A stretch of DNA of 64,000 nucleotides from Marinobacter antarcticus (GCF_900142385.1 NZ_FRAQ01000001.1:1240001-1304000), one strand, 5' to 3'; shown: positions 8,877 to 17,752, numbered from the stretch's first letter. Translations and numbers: made by a program. The notes: a model not told the origin generated them from the sequence alone.

Positions 8877-10061
8877 TCAGCCTGCGAGGCCATCTGGCCT
8901 GGGGCTTGCGAGTATTTTTGTGTAGCGCACCAGAAACATGCCGTAGGCGAAAATCCAGAGCAGGGTGCTGCTTCCGATTCCGGGGTGCCAGGGAATAATA
9001 TCAAACGCGGTAAGCACGCGGATAAAAGCCGCCAGTTGGATGGCAATAAACGCGATAACCATGCCTTTTGGCAGTACCAGAGGGCGCCCCGTATGGCCGA
9101 GTGTCACCCGGGCGATTACTCCCAGAATGAGGCAGCTGATGGCGCCTGTGCCTGCCGCGTGGCTCCAGGCGTTTGATGGCCAGCCCGCGAAAATCGTGCC
9201 CGCGAGAAGGTACAGGGCGACCGGCACCCAGAGGATAGCCAGGTGCAGGGCCCACAACAAAGGCTCCTTGCGCGCCAGCCAGCCTTTCCAGTTGGCAATA
9301 CGCACCAGCATGAGGGTGCCGGCTATGATTGCCAGAATACCTGTTAGGGTTTGCCAACCTGTCACCAGCGATGCCGTTAGCAGAATCATGGAAAACAGCG
9401 TGGCCATATCCAGCGCCGGAATGGTCTTTACTGCGCGGGCATCCAATCCGTGCTGACGCAGCCAGCCGGTTGTAAACGCGGGCGTGATGCGCCCGCCAAC
9501 AATACTGATAAGTGCCATGGCCATAATCAGCGCGCCATGGCTGAAAGCCATATTCAGGCGGGTAACAAATCCTATCTGCATCAGCCATAAAAGCCCCAGA
9601 ACCACCAGAATCATAAGCTGGCGCTTCTGCCTTGCGTGCCATATCCGCCACCCGGCATCCAACATCACCAGCGGCAGGAAGGCCAGATTGAAGCCCTGAA
9701 CCAGCCAGTCTGGCAAATCAGCACCCAGGGCCATAAGCAGTCGCCCTGCCAGCCAAACGCTCCATAGCAAGACGAGCCTGAAACCATGAGTGCGTTCAGT
9801 CTGAGTCCATACACAGACGGCCGTCAGCAGAAAGCCGGCTATGGCCGCAGACAGAAAGCCGAACAGCATCTCGTGTTGGTGCCAGAATAGCCCCGGCATA
9901 GCCAGAGGCAGGTTGATGACACCGGTTACTTGTAAAACCCAGAGTGGGATGACCAGAAGCGCCAGCAGCGCCATCGACAGAAAGAAAATGCGGAATGGGT
10001 AGCTGAAAAGCTGGCTTACGCTGGCGGAATCGGCTTGAGCGGATGTAGGAATGGCCTGCAT
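8877..10061 (-). CDS. nnrS: NnrS family membrane protein
   Basis: NnrS is a polytopic haem- and copper-containing membrane protein that protects against nitrosative stress during denitrification. The 394-residue sequence shows about twelve hydrophobic segments and the family features FSYPFRIFFLSMALLA, LFWHQHEMLFGFLSAAIAGFLL, GGRITPAFTTGWL and ISCLILGVIARVTLGHTGRPL, which supply conserved histidines. AGGA lies seven bases before the ATG. It is transcribed away from the SirB2-like gene. The shared intergenic region holds a NarL-type dyad, which fits control by nitrate or NO regulators. Confidence 0.92.
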   Translation of the reverse strand: MQAIPTSAQADSASVSQLFSYPFRIFFLSMALLALLVIPLWVLQVTGVINLPLAMPGLFWHQHEMLFGFLSAAIAGFLLTAVCVWTQTERTHGFRLVLLWSVWLAGRLLMALGADLPDWLVQGFNLAFLPLVMLDAGWRIWHARQKRQLMILVVLGLLWLMQIGFVTRLNMAFSHGALIMAMALISIVGGRITPAFTTGWLRQHGLDARAVKTIPALDMATLFSMILLTASLVTGWQTLTGILAIIAGTLMLVRIANWKGWLARKEPLLWALHLAILWVPVALYLLAGTIFAGWPSNAWSHAAGTGAISCLILGVIARVTLGHTGRPLVLPKGMVIAFIAIQLAAFIRVLTAFDIIPWHPGIGSSTLLWIFAYGMFLVRYTKILASPRPDGLAG

Positions 10062-10075
10062 GCTGGGTCCTGCTA

Positions 10076-10141
10076 ATACATATATGTTAATTATATGTTA
10101 AACGCCTGCGGGCGGAAATAACATACCCGGTTGGGGGTATG
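10076..10141. promoter_or_regulatory. nnrS/SirB2-like intergenic elements: NarL-type 7-2-7 dyad and 11-bp repeats
   Basis: TACCCGG-TT-GGGGGTA at 10124-10139 has the 7-2-7 heptamer layout of NarL sites, inside a perfect 7-bp-arm palindrome (10122-10141). On the nnrS strand, TTAACATATA occurs twice with an 11-bp period (about 10081-10101). Tandem 11-bp units are typical of NO-responsive operators, but the bases do not match the NsrR consensus well. Confidence 0.5.
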
Positions 10142-10187
10142 TTTGCGTACAATGCCGCTATCGTTCTGATTCGCAATGGAATAATTC

Positions 10188-10565
10188 ATGAGTACATACG
10201 TAATCCTGAAACACCTCCACATGACCACAGCTTACCTGACGGTCATCCTGTTCACGCTGCGACTGTTGCTGGATGCCGTGGGAAGGCCGGGTTGGCGTCA
10301 GACCCCGCTGCGCTGGATCCCTCACGCCAACGACACAGTGCTGCTGGTGGCTGCTGTCAGCCTACTGTTTGTTGGAGGCTGGAACCCGCTCACCCAGGGC
10401 TGGTTGTTGGCCAAAATATTCTTGTTGCTGGGCTATATAGCGGCCGGCCTCTTTGCACTGAAGGTCACTGCATCGCTCCCCGTTCGTGTTGTTGCCGCGG
10501 TTCTGGCCCTGTTGCAGGTGTCATTCATCTTCCACCTTGCGATGACCAAACCCGTTCTGTTCTGA
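10188..10565 (+). CDS. SirB2 family membrane protein
   Basis: The 125-residue protein has four predicted transmembrane helices and matches the SirB2/YcfF-type family: the start MSTYVILKHLHMTTAYLTVILFTLRLLLD, then PLRWIPHANDTVLL, then LLAKIFLLLGYIAAGLFALK. Conserved histidines (KHLHM, PHAND, FHLAM) could bind haem or metal. The biochemical role of the family is not established. It diverges from nnrS and its 3' end overlaps the ion channel gene by 45 bp in convergent orientation. Confidence 0.85.
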   Translation: MSTYVILKHLHMTTAYLTVILFTLRLLLDAVGRPGWRQTPLRWIPHANDTVLLVAAVSLLFVGGWNPLTQGWLLAKIFLLLGYIAAGLFALKVTASLPVRVVAAVLALLQVSFIFHLAMTKPVLF

Positions 10566-11375
10566 TTTGGTGTAACTGACCAATTCCGCGAGCTGGCTCT
10601 GCACGTCTCGCAACTGGCGCGTAATTTCATCGCGTTCATCGTGAGCTTGCTGAGCCTGTTTGGCGTTTTGCTCCTCGCTCATGACTTCCAGAATCGCACC
10701 AATCATCATGTTCAGGAACACGAAAGCCGTCAGGAAAATAAAAGTCAGATAATAGATCCAGCTCAGTGGGTATTGCTCCATCGTGGCGTACATCACATCC
10801 GTCCAGTCCTCGAATGTGGCCACCCGGAACAGTGTGAGCATGGCTATGGCGACATCGCCCCACAGTTCACTGTCGACGCTTGCAAAGAGCATGGAGCCAA
10901 TTGCCGCATAGATGTAGAAAATGATAAACATCAGAAGCGCGATGTAACCCATGCGCGGGATGGCTTTGAGCAGGGAATTGATCAGGAAGCGCAGTTCAGG
11001 CACCACCGAGACCAGACGCAGTACCCGGAAGACCCGTAACAGCCGCCCAAGCAGGACGGCTTCGGAGTTATCCAGAGGGATAAGGCTGCCAACCACCACC
11101 AGCGTGTCAAACAGGTTCCAGCCGTCCAGCAGAAAGCGCCGCTTCACGGGGCTGGCGGTAAAGCGGAACAGGATCTCGATCAGGAAAAACAGCGTGATGG
11201 CAGTATCCATAACGCTCAGGGACTGCTCAACCAGAGGCGGCAGATCATAGGTTTTAGCGCCTATGGTCAGAGCAGACAGAATGATAATGGCAATAACCAC
11301 GCCCTGAAAGAGCGTGCTGGACTCAATTCGGCGCAACTGGTTGAAGCCGGCAACGGGGGACATATCCGGGGACAT
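10521..11375 (-). CDS. Voltage-gated ion channel, BacNav type
   Basis: The 284-residue protein is a single-domain six-helix voltage-gated cation channel. S4 is seen as LLGRLLRVFRVLRLV, with arginines at every third position. The pore loop reads LFRVATFEDWTDVMY, where the E-D-W core resembles the TLESW/TLDDW selectivity filters of bacterial sodium and calcium-like channels. S6 (FVFLNMMIGAILEVM) is followed by a charged coiled coil (residues about 225-265), the usual tetramerisation tail. The extra acidic residues make selectivity hard to predict. A second ATG at 11363 is possible. The C-terminus overlaps the SirB2-like gene. Confidence 0.88.
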   Translation of the reverse strand: MSPDMSPVAGFNQLRRIESSTLFQGVVIAIIILSALTIGAKTYDLPPLVEQSLSVMDTAITLFFLIEILFRFTASPVKRRFLLDGWNLFDTLVVVGSLIPLDNSEAVLLGRLLRVFRVLRLVSVVPELRFLINSLLKAIPRMGYIALLMFIIFYIYAAIGSMLFASVDSELWGDVAIAMLTLFRVATFEDWTDVMYATMEQYPLSWIYYLTFIFLTAFVFLNMMIGAILEVMSEEQNAKQAQQAHDERDEITRQLRDVQSQLAELVSYTKSEQNGFGHRKVEDE

Positions 11376-11470
11376 GGTCTTTACTGCTCCAGGTGAAAAC
11401 GGGTGTGTGGATTCTAATAGCCCGGCCAGCGCTGGAACAGCGTTGTTACAGAGATTTCAAGAAACGTACA

Positions 11471-12832
11471 TCAGTTCCCTTTTTTTAGTGGTGACCCCGC
11501 GCCGCTGTCTTGGCTGTGCTTCCGGTTTAGCGGATAGAAGAGTTGTGGTGATGCCAGTTCCGGCAAATCAGTCTGTTCCTGATTTGCTGCCCACTCGACC
11601 CGTTCGACAGAGCGGATGGCGTAATGCATCCAGGCCAGTGCGGCAGTAGCAATTATGAACATCAGCATAAAACAGCTCTGCCAGATGCCCGTAATGTCAT
11701 TCAGAACACCAAAGGTGAGTGGCAGGATAAACCCGCCCAGCCCGCCAATCATTCCGACTACGCCACCAACAGCACCCACATGCGTGGGGTAGTAAACAGG
11801 TATGTGTTTGTAAACGGCCGCTTTGCCGAGGGACATAAAAAAGCCCAGGGTGAAAATCAGCGCCACGAACACCGGCAGGCTCATTTCCAGTCGGAAGCGA
11901 ACGTCGCCGTCGATGCCATGTACCACGTAATCTGTAGGTGGGTAACTCAGCAGGAAGGTGCAGACGACCGATGCGATAAAGGTCCAGTACATCACACGCC
12001 GCGCGCCGAAGCGGTCGGACATCCAGCCACCCAGAATGCGGAACAGGGATGCCGGAATGGTGTAGAGCGCGGCGATCATGCCGGCGGTTCTTATGTCCAG
12101 GCCGTAAACGCCAATCAGAAAGTGTGGCAGCCACAATGCCAGAGCCACAAAGGCTCCGAATACGAAAAAATAGTAAAGAGCAAAGCGCCAGACCCGCAGA
12201 TCCCTCAGCGGTTCCATCTGCTCCATAAACGAACGTTGCTGCTCGCCATCCTTACGGCCAGCAGAAACCGGGTCTTCTTTTGCCAGAAGGATAAAAACAA
12301 CACCCATAACCGCCAGCACAGACGCATAGATCTGGGCGGTGGTTTCCCATCCAAAAGCCACCAGCAAAAAGGGTGCGCCGAAATTGGTTACTGCGGCGCC
12401 GACGTTGCCCGCGCCGAAGATGCCCAGAGCCGTGCCCTGGCGAGCGGGTTCAAACCAGGCAGCGGTATAGGCCACGCCCACAATGAACGCCCCACCGGCA
12501 AGGCCAACTCCCAGTGCACCAACCAGTAGCATGGGATAGGTAGTGGCAAAGGTCAGCAGGTAAACACAGGCTGATGTTGTCAGCATGAGTATGCCGAATA
12601 CCCAGCGCCCGCCGTAACGATCAGTCCATATACCAAGGAACAGCCGGCTGATTGAACCGGTCAGGATGGGTGTGGCCATCAGCAGGCCAAGTTGGGTGTC
12701 CGAAAGATTCAAATCTTCGGCAAGGCGGATGCCGATAATGGAAAAAATCGTCCATACAGCGAAACAGAGCGTGAAAGCCAGTGTGGAAAGGCCCAGTGCG
12801 CGGTTCTGCTGCGGCCTGGTTGGTGAAATCAT
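11471..12832 (-). CDS. NarK-family nitrate/nitrite MFS transporter
   Basis: The protein (about 453 residues from the ATG at 12832) is a twelve-helix nitrate/nitrite porter. The nitrate signature FGAGNVGAAVTNFGAP and the second glycine-rich motif MIGGLGGFILP are present. Both substrate-binding arginines are retained: TM2 GSISRLFLG and TM8 SLFRILGGWMSDR. GGAGGG precedes the chosen start; an ATG eight codons upstream (12856) is less well placed. It diverges from the universal stress protein/narK pair and shares a 294-bp control region with it. Confidence 0.9.
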   Translation of the reverse strand: MISPTRPQQNRALGLSTLAFTLCFAVWTIFSIIGIRLAEDLNLSDTQLGLLMATPILTGSISRLFLGIWTDRYGGRWVFGILMLTTSACVYLLTFATTYPMLLVGALGVGLAGGAFIVGVAYTAAWFEPARQGTALGIFGAGNVGAAVTNFGAPFLLVAFGWETTAQIYASVLAVMGVVFILLAKEDPVSAGRKDGEQQRSFMEQMEPLRDLRVWRFALYYFFVFGAFVALALWLPHFLIGVYGLDIRTAGMIAALYTIPASLFRILGGWMSDRFGARRVMYWTFIASVVCTFLLSYPPTDYVVHGIDGDVRFRLEMSLPVFVALIFTLGFFMSLGKAAVYKHIPVYYPTHVGAVGGVVGMIGGLGGFILPLTFGVLNDITGIWQSCFMLMFIIATAALAWMHYAIRSVERVEWAANQEQTDLPELASPQLFYPLNRKHSQDSGAGSPLKKGN

Positions 12833-12921
12833 TATGGTGGCCCTCCCTGTCTGCATTTACCGACCTGTATCTATAGTCTCTGCAACCATACCAAAACCCG
12901 GTTTTTCCGGGTGAAAGCATT

Positions 12922-13068
12922 GGAGGTACCTCCAGCAGGGTGAGCTGGTGGTAGGCGCTGACAGGGATTCATGCCCTGGGGGGTAGACTCTTGATCGCTC
13001 TGGTGGGGTACCCGCCGTAAGTCTTGATTTGAATCAATTATACGCAGGTGTGGAGTGTGGGCTAATGC
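12922..13068. promoter_or_regulatory. FNR/Anr box and NarL heptamers in the divergent narK/usp promoter region
   Basis: TTGATTTGAATCAA at 13024-13037 is a perfect FNR/Anr box. A -10-like TAATGC at 13063-13068 puts its centre about 42-45 bp before the predicted start of the usp-narK transcript, an activating position. NarL-type heptamers lie upstream: the palindrome GGAGGTACCTCC (12922-12933), GGGGGTA (12979-12985) and back-to-back TGGGGTA/TACCCGC (13004-13015). Confidence 0.75.
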
Positions 13069-13126
13069 TGACCAATATCAATTGGCGCGCTGCCTGTGCG
13101 TGGCATTGCCGCCTTCGGAGATTGCT

Positions 13127-13588
13127 ATGAAAATCATGATTGCCTACGACGGCTCCAGGAACGCAAAACTGGCACTGGCCCAGACGATTACGATGTTCCG
13201 CGAGCTGAAACCACAGATCACCCTGGTGGCTGTGGCAGAAAACCCCAGGGACATCACCGCCGGTAACGAAGACATGTTTCAGGAAGAGTTGTCTGAACTT
13301 AAACGGAATCTTCTTGAGGCGCAGGCGGTCTGCGAGAAAGAGGAAGTTGCTGCAGAAACGCTGCTTCTGGATGGCGATGCCCGCAAGATGCTGCTTTATG
13401 CCGCCGAGAAGAAAATTCATCCTGATATGCTGGTTATCGCACGCCACAGCCATGAGCCGGATGGCGGATTCATTGCCCGCTCGCTGACCTATTTCGTCGA
13501 TGAGCTGGATTACATGACCTTTGGCAGCGTGAGCTCCTTTCTTGCCCGCCGTATTCAGTGCCCCTTATTGATCCTGCCTAGCCGTTAA
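13127..13588 (+). CDS. Universal stress protein (UspA family)
   Basis: This 153-residue cytoplasmic protein has the Usp fold. The N-terminus KIMIAYDGSRNAKLALAQ is typical. The C-terminal ATP-binding G-x2-G-x9-G-S/T motif is only partly recognisable (FGSVSSFLARRIQCPLLILP). The ATG at 13127 with GGAG just upstream is preferred over a start 24 codons earlier, whose extra residues look non-family. It is followed 44 bases later by a narK gene and sits behind a perfect FNR/Anr box. Many anaerobically induced Usp proteins accompany nitrate respiration genes. The exact role is unknown. Confidence 0.88.
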   Translation: MKIMIAYDGSRNAKLALAQTITMFRELKPQITLVAVAENPRDITAGNEDMFQEELSELKRNLLEAQAVCEKEEVAAETLLLDGDARKMLLYAAEKKIHPDMLVIARHSHEPDGGFIARSLTYFVDELDYMTFGSVSSFLARRIQCPLLILPSR

Positions 13589-13632
13589 CAGCAGCCGGTG
13601 CCGAAATGACCTGAAAGCCCTCGGAGGCTTAC

Positions 13633-15138
13633 ATGAAAGTTGCAGATGTATTCCATTTCAAAAATGCGGAGATCAAGGCGCTCCACCTGACCTGGATCGC
13701 CTTCTTCATTACTTTTTACGTGTGGTTCAACATGGCGCCGCTGGCGTCCAGCATGCTCAAGAGCGTGGACTGGCTGACCCCGGACGATCTGCGCCTGTTC
13801 GCTATCTGCAACGTTGCGCTGACAATCCCCGCGCGCATCATTGTCGGCATGGCTCTTGACCGTTTTGGCCCGCGACGGGTGTTCTCGATACTGATGGTTC
13901 TGATGTCAATTCCGGCCCTTACCTTCGCATTTGGCAACACCATGACACAGCTGCTGGTCAGCCGTCTGGTGCTCAGCTCCATAGGCGCCAGCTTTGTGGT
14001 AGGTATCCACATGACAGCCATGTGGTTCAAGCCCCGCGACATTGGCTTTGCCGAGGGTTTCTACGCAGGCTGGGGTAACTTTGGTTCCGCAGCGGCGGCG
14101 CTGACCCTACCCACCATTGCTCTGCAAATGTACGGCGGCGACGATGGCTGGCGCTGGGCTATTGCCCAGAGCGCTATTGTGATGGCGCTTTACGGTGTGT
14201 ACTACTGGTTTGCCGTTACCGATGGCCCTGTTGGAACCGTGCATCGCAAGCCGCGTAAAGCGACCGCGCTGGAAGTCAGCACCTGGGGCGACATGGTCAA
14301 ACTGATTCTGTGGACCATTCCTCTGGTTGGCGTTCTGGCCATTCTGGTATGGCGTATCCAGAATATGGGTTACCTGAGTATGACCGGTGCGGTGATCAGC
14401 TACTTAGTGATTGTTGCGATTGTGTGTTATCAGGTTGTGCAGATTCTAAGGGTGAACGTGCCTATCCTGAAAAAGGGCGTGCCCGAGGACGACAAGTACC
14501 CGTTCAACAGTGTTGCAGCGCTGAACAGCACCTACTTTGCCAACTTTGGTGCAGAGCTGGCGGTTGTCTCCATGCTACCGATGTTCTTCGAGGAAACCTG
14601 GAGCCTGGGTGCCGCCGCCGCAGGTATGGTTGCAGCGTCCTTCGCTTTTGTGAACCTGGTTGCCCGCCCCATGGGTGGCATGGTTTCCGACCGTATGGGT
14701 AACCGTCGCTTTGTGATGCTCAGCTACATGTTTGGTATTTCGGTTGGCTTCGCGCTAATGGGGCTGCTTAACTCCAGCTGGCCGCTGATCATTGCCGTGG
14801 GTATCACTGTGTTTACGTCTTTCTTTGTTCAGGGTGCAGAGGGCGCAACCTTTGGTATTATCCCGTCTATCAAGCGCCGTCTGACCGGGCAGATTTCAGG
14901 TATGGCGGGTGCCTATGGCAACGTCGGTGCGGTGGTTTACCTGACCATCTTTACCTTCGTAACACCAAGCCAGTTCTTCTTCATCATTGCTGGCGGCGCC
15001 TTTGTGAGCTGGCTGCTGTGCATGTTATGGCTGAAAGAGCCGGAGTCCGGCTTTGCTGAAGAGTACGAGGTGTCCTCTGTAGACCTTCAGATCGAAGACG
15101 AAGAGCGCAGTCGCCAGGCGGCGCTTGGTCAGACCTGA
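13633..15138 (+). CDS. narK: NarK-family nitrate/nitrite transporter
   Basis: A 501-residue MFS nitrate/nitrite porter with twelve or so helices. The family signature AGWGNFGSAAAALTLPT is clear. The TM2 and TM8 arginines that contact the anion are present (LTIPARIIVGMALDRFG and LVARPMGGMVSDRMG). An acidic cytoplasmic tail (VDLQIEDEERSRQ) follows the last helix. It lies behind a universal stress protein gene in what looks like one transcript, ending at the hairpin at 15163-15200. It is probably induced under low oxygen through the FNR/Anr box before the upstream gene. Confidence 0.93.
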   Translation: MKVADVFHFKNAEIKALHLTWIAFFITFYVWFNMAPLASSMLKSVDWLTPDDLRLFAICNVALTIPARIIVGMALDRFGPRRVFSILMVLMSIPALTFAFGNTMTQLLVSRLVLSSIGASFVVGIHMTAMWFKPRDIGFAEGFYAGWGNFGSAAAALTLPTIALQMYGGDDGWRWAIAQSAIVMALYGVYYWFAVTDGPVGTVHRKPRKATALEVSTWGDMVKLILWTIPLVGVLAILVWRIQNMGYLSMTGAVISYLVIVAIVCYQVVQILRVNVPILKKGVPEDDKYPFNSVAALNSTYFANFGAELAVVSMLPMFFEETWSLGAAAAGMVAASFAFVNLVARPMGGMVSDRMGNRRFVMLSYMFGISVGFALMGLLNSSWPLIIAVGITVFTSFFVQGAEGATFGIIPSIKRRLTGQISGMAGAYGNVGAVVYLTIFTFVTPSQFFFIIAGGAFVSWLLCMLWLKEPESGFAEEYEVSSVDLQIEDEERSRQAALGQT

Positions 15139-15162
15139 TACTCAATACACAAAGCAGTACTG

Positions 15163-15200
15163 AAAAAGCCCCGCCCGGAGTGATCCTGACGGGGCTTTTT
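15163..15200. terminator. Bidirectional terminator
   Basis: AAAAAGCCCCG pairs with CGGGGCTTTTT around a 16-base loop. It lies between the convergent narK (plus) and STAS gene (minus) and can serve both. Confidence 0.85.
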
Positions 15201-15216
15201 CGTTAGCGCAGGTGTG

Positions 15217-15987
15217 TCACTTTACCGGTTCGGCCTCAAGCCATGCCCAGGCATCATCTTCCCGATCTGCCGGGAAAGTCTGCATGTCGATATCGGGGAA
15301 AAACGGATTCATGGTGTCAATTACCTTTCGCATCCAGCCGGGTGCCCCGACAATGGCGTACCGTTCGACCTTTTCCATAGCAGATAGCTTCATTGAGAAG
15401 AGACCGCTCTGCATGAGGATGGACGGGTCGAAGCCACCGAAATGCTTCATCCGGTTGAGCAGCCGCACCTTGCTTTGGCCCGCAAAGAAGTCTTCCAGTT
15501 TCCTGATCACGCCGGGCATTTCCTCTGATGACATTACGCCATCAACCTCAAAGGCGAGCACGTTGTCCTTGGTGGTTGGCAGAAATCGGATGGCGGCTCC
15601 CTTCCTTACAGGTGCCGCGGAGGTGTCTGCTGCCCATATCAGTGCCTCTTCACTCCGGCTGGATGGGAAAATCCTAATGTCTAACACCGGGAATAGTTGT
15701 TGCGCAAAAGAGACAATCGTTTGCGGCCACTCTTTATCTGACACCAAAGCACATCGGTTCAGCTGGCTTGTGTGGCTGAATAGCTCCATGTCAGCCTTGG
15801 CGCCTTCAACCAGGGCGTTTGCACTCATGTCAGACAGCGCTGTGAGGTCGACATAAACGCCTACCTGTGGGCGCTGTTGCAGCTTTCTTTCAAAGATACT
15901 CTGGTATGCCCGAATATCTTCACCGGTCAGCTTTCCATCAAGCGATAAGGCAATGACATGATCTGGGGCCGAGACTTGTTGCAACAT
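15217..15987 (-). CDS. Tandem SpoIIAA-like/STAS domain protein
   Basis: The 256-residue soluble protein appears to be two SpoIIAA-like (STAS) domains in tandem. The first (residues about 5-120) contains VIALSLDGKLTGEDIRAYQSI and VGVYVDLTAL. The second (about 130-250) contains VLAFEVDGVMSSEEMPGVIR and YAIVGAPGWMRKVIDTM. Such domains occur in anti-sigma antagonists and lipid-binding proteins, but the phosphorylatable serine context is not clear here. The ATG at 15987 with GAGGA before it is chosen over 16044. It lies between two narK genes, with its own terminators on both sides. Function unknown. Confidence 0.75.
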   Translation of the reverse strand: MLQQVSAPDHVIALSLDGKLTGEDIRAYQSIFERKLQQRPQVGVYVDLTALSDMSANALVEGAKADMELFSHTSQLNRCALVSDKEWPQTIVSFAQQLFPVLDIRIFPSSRSEEALIWAADTSAAPVRKGAAIRFLPTTKDNVLAFEVDGVMSSEEMPGVIRKLEDFFAGQSKVRLLNRMKHFGGFDPSILMQSGLFSMKLSAMEKVERYAIVGAPGWMRKVIDTMNPFFPDIDMQTFPADREDDAWAWLEAEPVK

Positions 15988-16090
15988 TGCTCTGTCCTCG
16001 GTTCGGTTAAATTTGAGGTGCTCCAGACAGTGTAAACCAGCCATGGATTATTTATCCGGGGGCAGTCGTCATCGGGAAGCCTTTGTACAG

Positions 16091-16128
16091 AACAAAAAAC
16101 TCGCCCGGGATTCCTCCCGGGCGAGTTT
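16091..16128 (-). terminator. Rho-independent terminator after narK
   Basis: AACTCGCCCGGG pairs perfectly with CCCGGGCGAGTT around six bases. On the minus strand it is followed by a T-run, 30 bases past the narK stop. Confidence 0.88.
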
Positions 16129-16159
16129 CAGATATCGATGATAATTTTAAATCATGGGA

Positions 16160-17752
16160 TTACGGGTTCTTGATGTAGGCCTCTTTGCGCAGATAGAACC
16201 ACCAGTTCACGACCAGACAAAGCGCATAGAACACTGCGAAGCCATACATAGCCACTTCAGGAGTTCCTGCCTGGATCTGTTGGCCCAGCAGCTTGGGCGC
16301 AATGAAGGCGCCGTAGGCGGCTATGGCGCTGGTCCAGCCCAGTACGGGGCCTTTTTGCTGTTGGTTGAAAATATAGCCAATGCTGCGGAAGGTGGAGCCG
16401 TTGCCGATGCCGCTGGCGGCGAAGATCACGATGAACAGAATCATGAACAGCGCAAACAGACTGTTGGGGTCGGTAGAGTTGTAGGCCAGCATCATCACGT
16501 AACCGGTAGCCACGGAGGCAACCACCATGATGGCGGAGATGATCTGGGTGACAATGGAGCCACCTACCTTGTCGGAAATCCAGCCACCCACAGGGCGAAT
16601 CAGGGCTCCGACCAGAGGGCCAATCCAGGACCAGGTCAGGGCGCTTGGTGCGTCGGGGTTCACTATACGTGTGACGGTGCCGTCAGCGGCCACATCCATC
16701 ATGTTGCCGAAAATAACGCTGATGGACAGGGGCAAGGCGGCGGAAAAGCCAATAAAAGTGCCGAATGTCAGAATGTACAGTACGGTCATGGACCAGGTGT
16801 GCTTGTTGCTGAATATCGCAAACTGGTTTTTGATGTTGGGCTTGATGTCGCCAGGGATCAGGCGCAGCAGAACCACAGTCAGAACGATGGTCAGCGGCAG
16901 AGCCAGCCACATACTCATGATGCTGAGCGCCCACACGCCGGCAATGGAAGTCAGCATGCCAACGCCGTATAGCCCGAGGATCTTGCCAAAGGCAGACGCA
17001 GGGTTGCCGGGGTTCGGGGTGACGACTTTCAGGTTGTTCATTCCAAACCAGCCAGCGAAGGCCAGGGGGACCAGGAAAACCAGCCAGATGAAACCTGCGT
17101 TCTGAATCCAGGTGTCGGTGCCCGCTTCAATACGGCCTATCAGAGTGCCGCTTGGGCTCTGCAGTTGCATCGGGTCGCCAGCCAGAGCGCCGAAAACGCC
17201 GACGGTCATCACCAGTGGTATCACTACCTGCATGGTGGTGACACCGAAGTTGCCGAGGCCGGCGTTCATTCCCAGACCGAAGCCCTGCTTGCTCTTGGGA
17301 TAGAAGGAACTGATGTTGCTCATGGAGCAGGCAAAGTTGCCGCCACCTATGCCGGATAGCAGTGCAAGAGCCTGAAATACAATGAACGGTGTATCTGGAT
17401 TCATCAGTGCAATGCCGGTACCGGCAGCAGGAATCATCAGTAGGGCTGTGGTCAGAAATATGGTGTTGCGCCCACCGGCAATTTTGATCATGAACGACGC
17501 CGGAATCCGCAGAGTAGCGCCAGACAAACCGGCAATTGCCGAGAGTGTGAAAAGCTGTTCGATGCTGAACGAGAAACCCAGGTTCTTCATCTGGGTGGTG
17601 ATCATTCCCCACATCAACCATACCGCAAAACCCATCAGCAGGCTGGGAATGGATATCCACAGGTTACGGGAGGCAATACGCTTGCCTTCCCGTTCCCAGA
17701 ATTCTTCGCTTTCGACATCCCAGTGTTCGATGTCGGCGTTGGTTTTAGCCAT
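16160..17752 (-). CDS. narK: NarK/NarU-type nitrate/nitrite antiporter
   Basis: The 530-residue protein is an MFS nitrate/nitrite transporter of the NarK/NarU branch. It shows GFGLGMNAGLGNFGVTTMQ (nitrate signature), LRIPASFMIKIAGGR in TM2 with the substrate arginine, and LVGALIRPVGGWISDKVGG in TM8 with the second arginine. A loop of about 30 residues between TM5 and TM6 (PMQLQSPSGTLIGRIEAG) lengthens it relative to E. coli NarK. The ATG at 17752, with GAGGGAG before it, is preferred to the ATG 31 codons upstream. A near-perfect FNR/Anr box lies about 100 bp upstream, and a hairpin terminator follows. Confidence 0.94.
   Translation of the reverse strand: MAKTNADIEHWDVESEEFWEREGKRIASRNLWISIPSLLMGFAVWLMWGMITTQMKNLGFSFSIEQLFTLSAIAGLSGATLRIPASFMIKIAGGRNTIFLTTALLMIPAAGTGIALMNPDTPFIVFQALALLSGIGGGNFACSMSNISSFYPKSKQGFGLGMNAGLGNFGVTTMQVVIPLVMTVGVFGALAGDPMQLQSPSGTLIGRIEAGTDTWIQNAGFIWLVFLVPLAFAGWFGMNNLKVVTPNPGNPASAFGKILGLYGVGMLTSIAGVWALSIMSMWLALPLTIVLTVVLLRLIPGDIKPNIKNQFAIFSNKHTWSMTVLYILTFGTFIGFSAALPLSISVIFGNMMDVAADGTVTRIVNPDAPSALTWSWIGPLVGALIRPVGGWISDKVGGSIVTQIISAIMVVASVATGYVMMLAYNSTDPNSLFALFMILFIVIFAASGIGNGSTFRSIGYIFNQQQKGPVLGWTSAIAAYGAFIAPKLLGQQIQAGTPEVAMYGFAVFYALCLVVNWWFYLRKEAYIKNP

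Noticed and set aside
16154..16972. 272-codon plus-strand frame rich in Gly, His and Asn inside narK
   Set aside because: It is antisense to a well-supported NarK protein and has no signal or start context.
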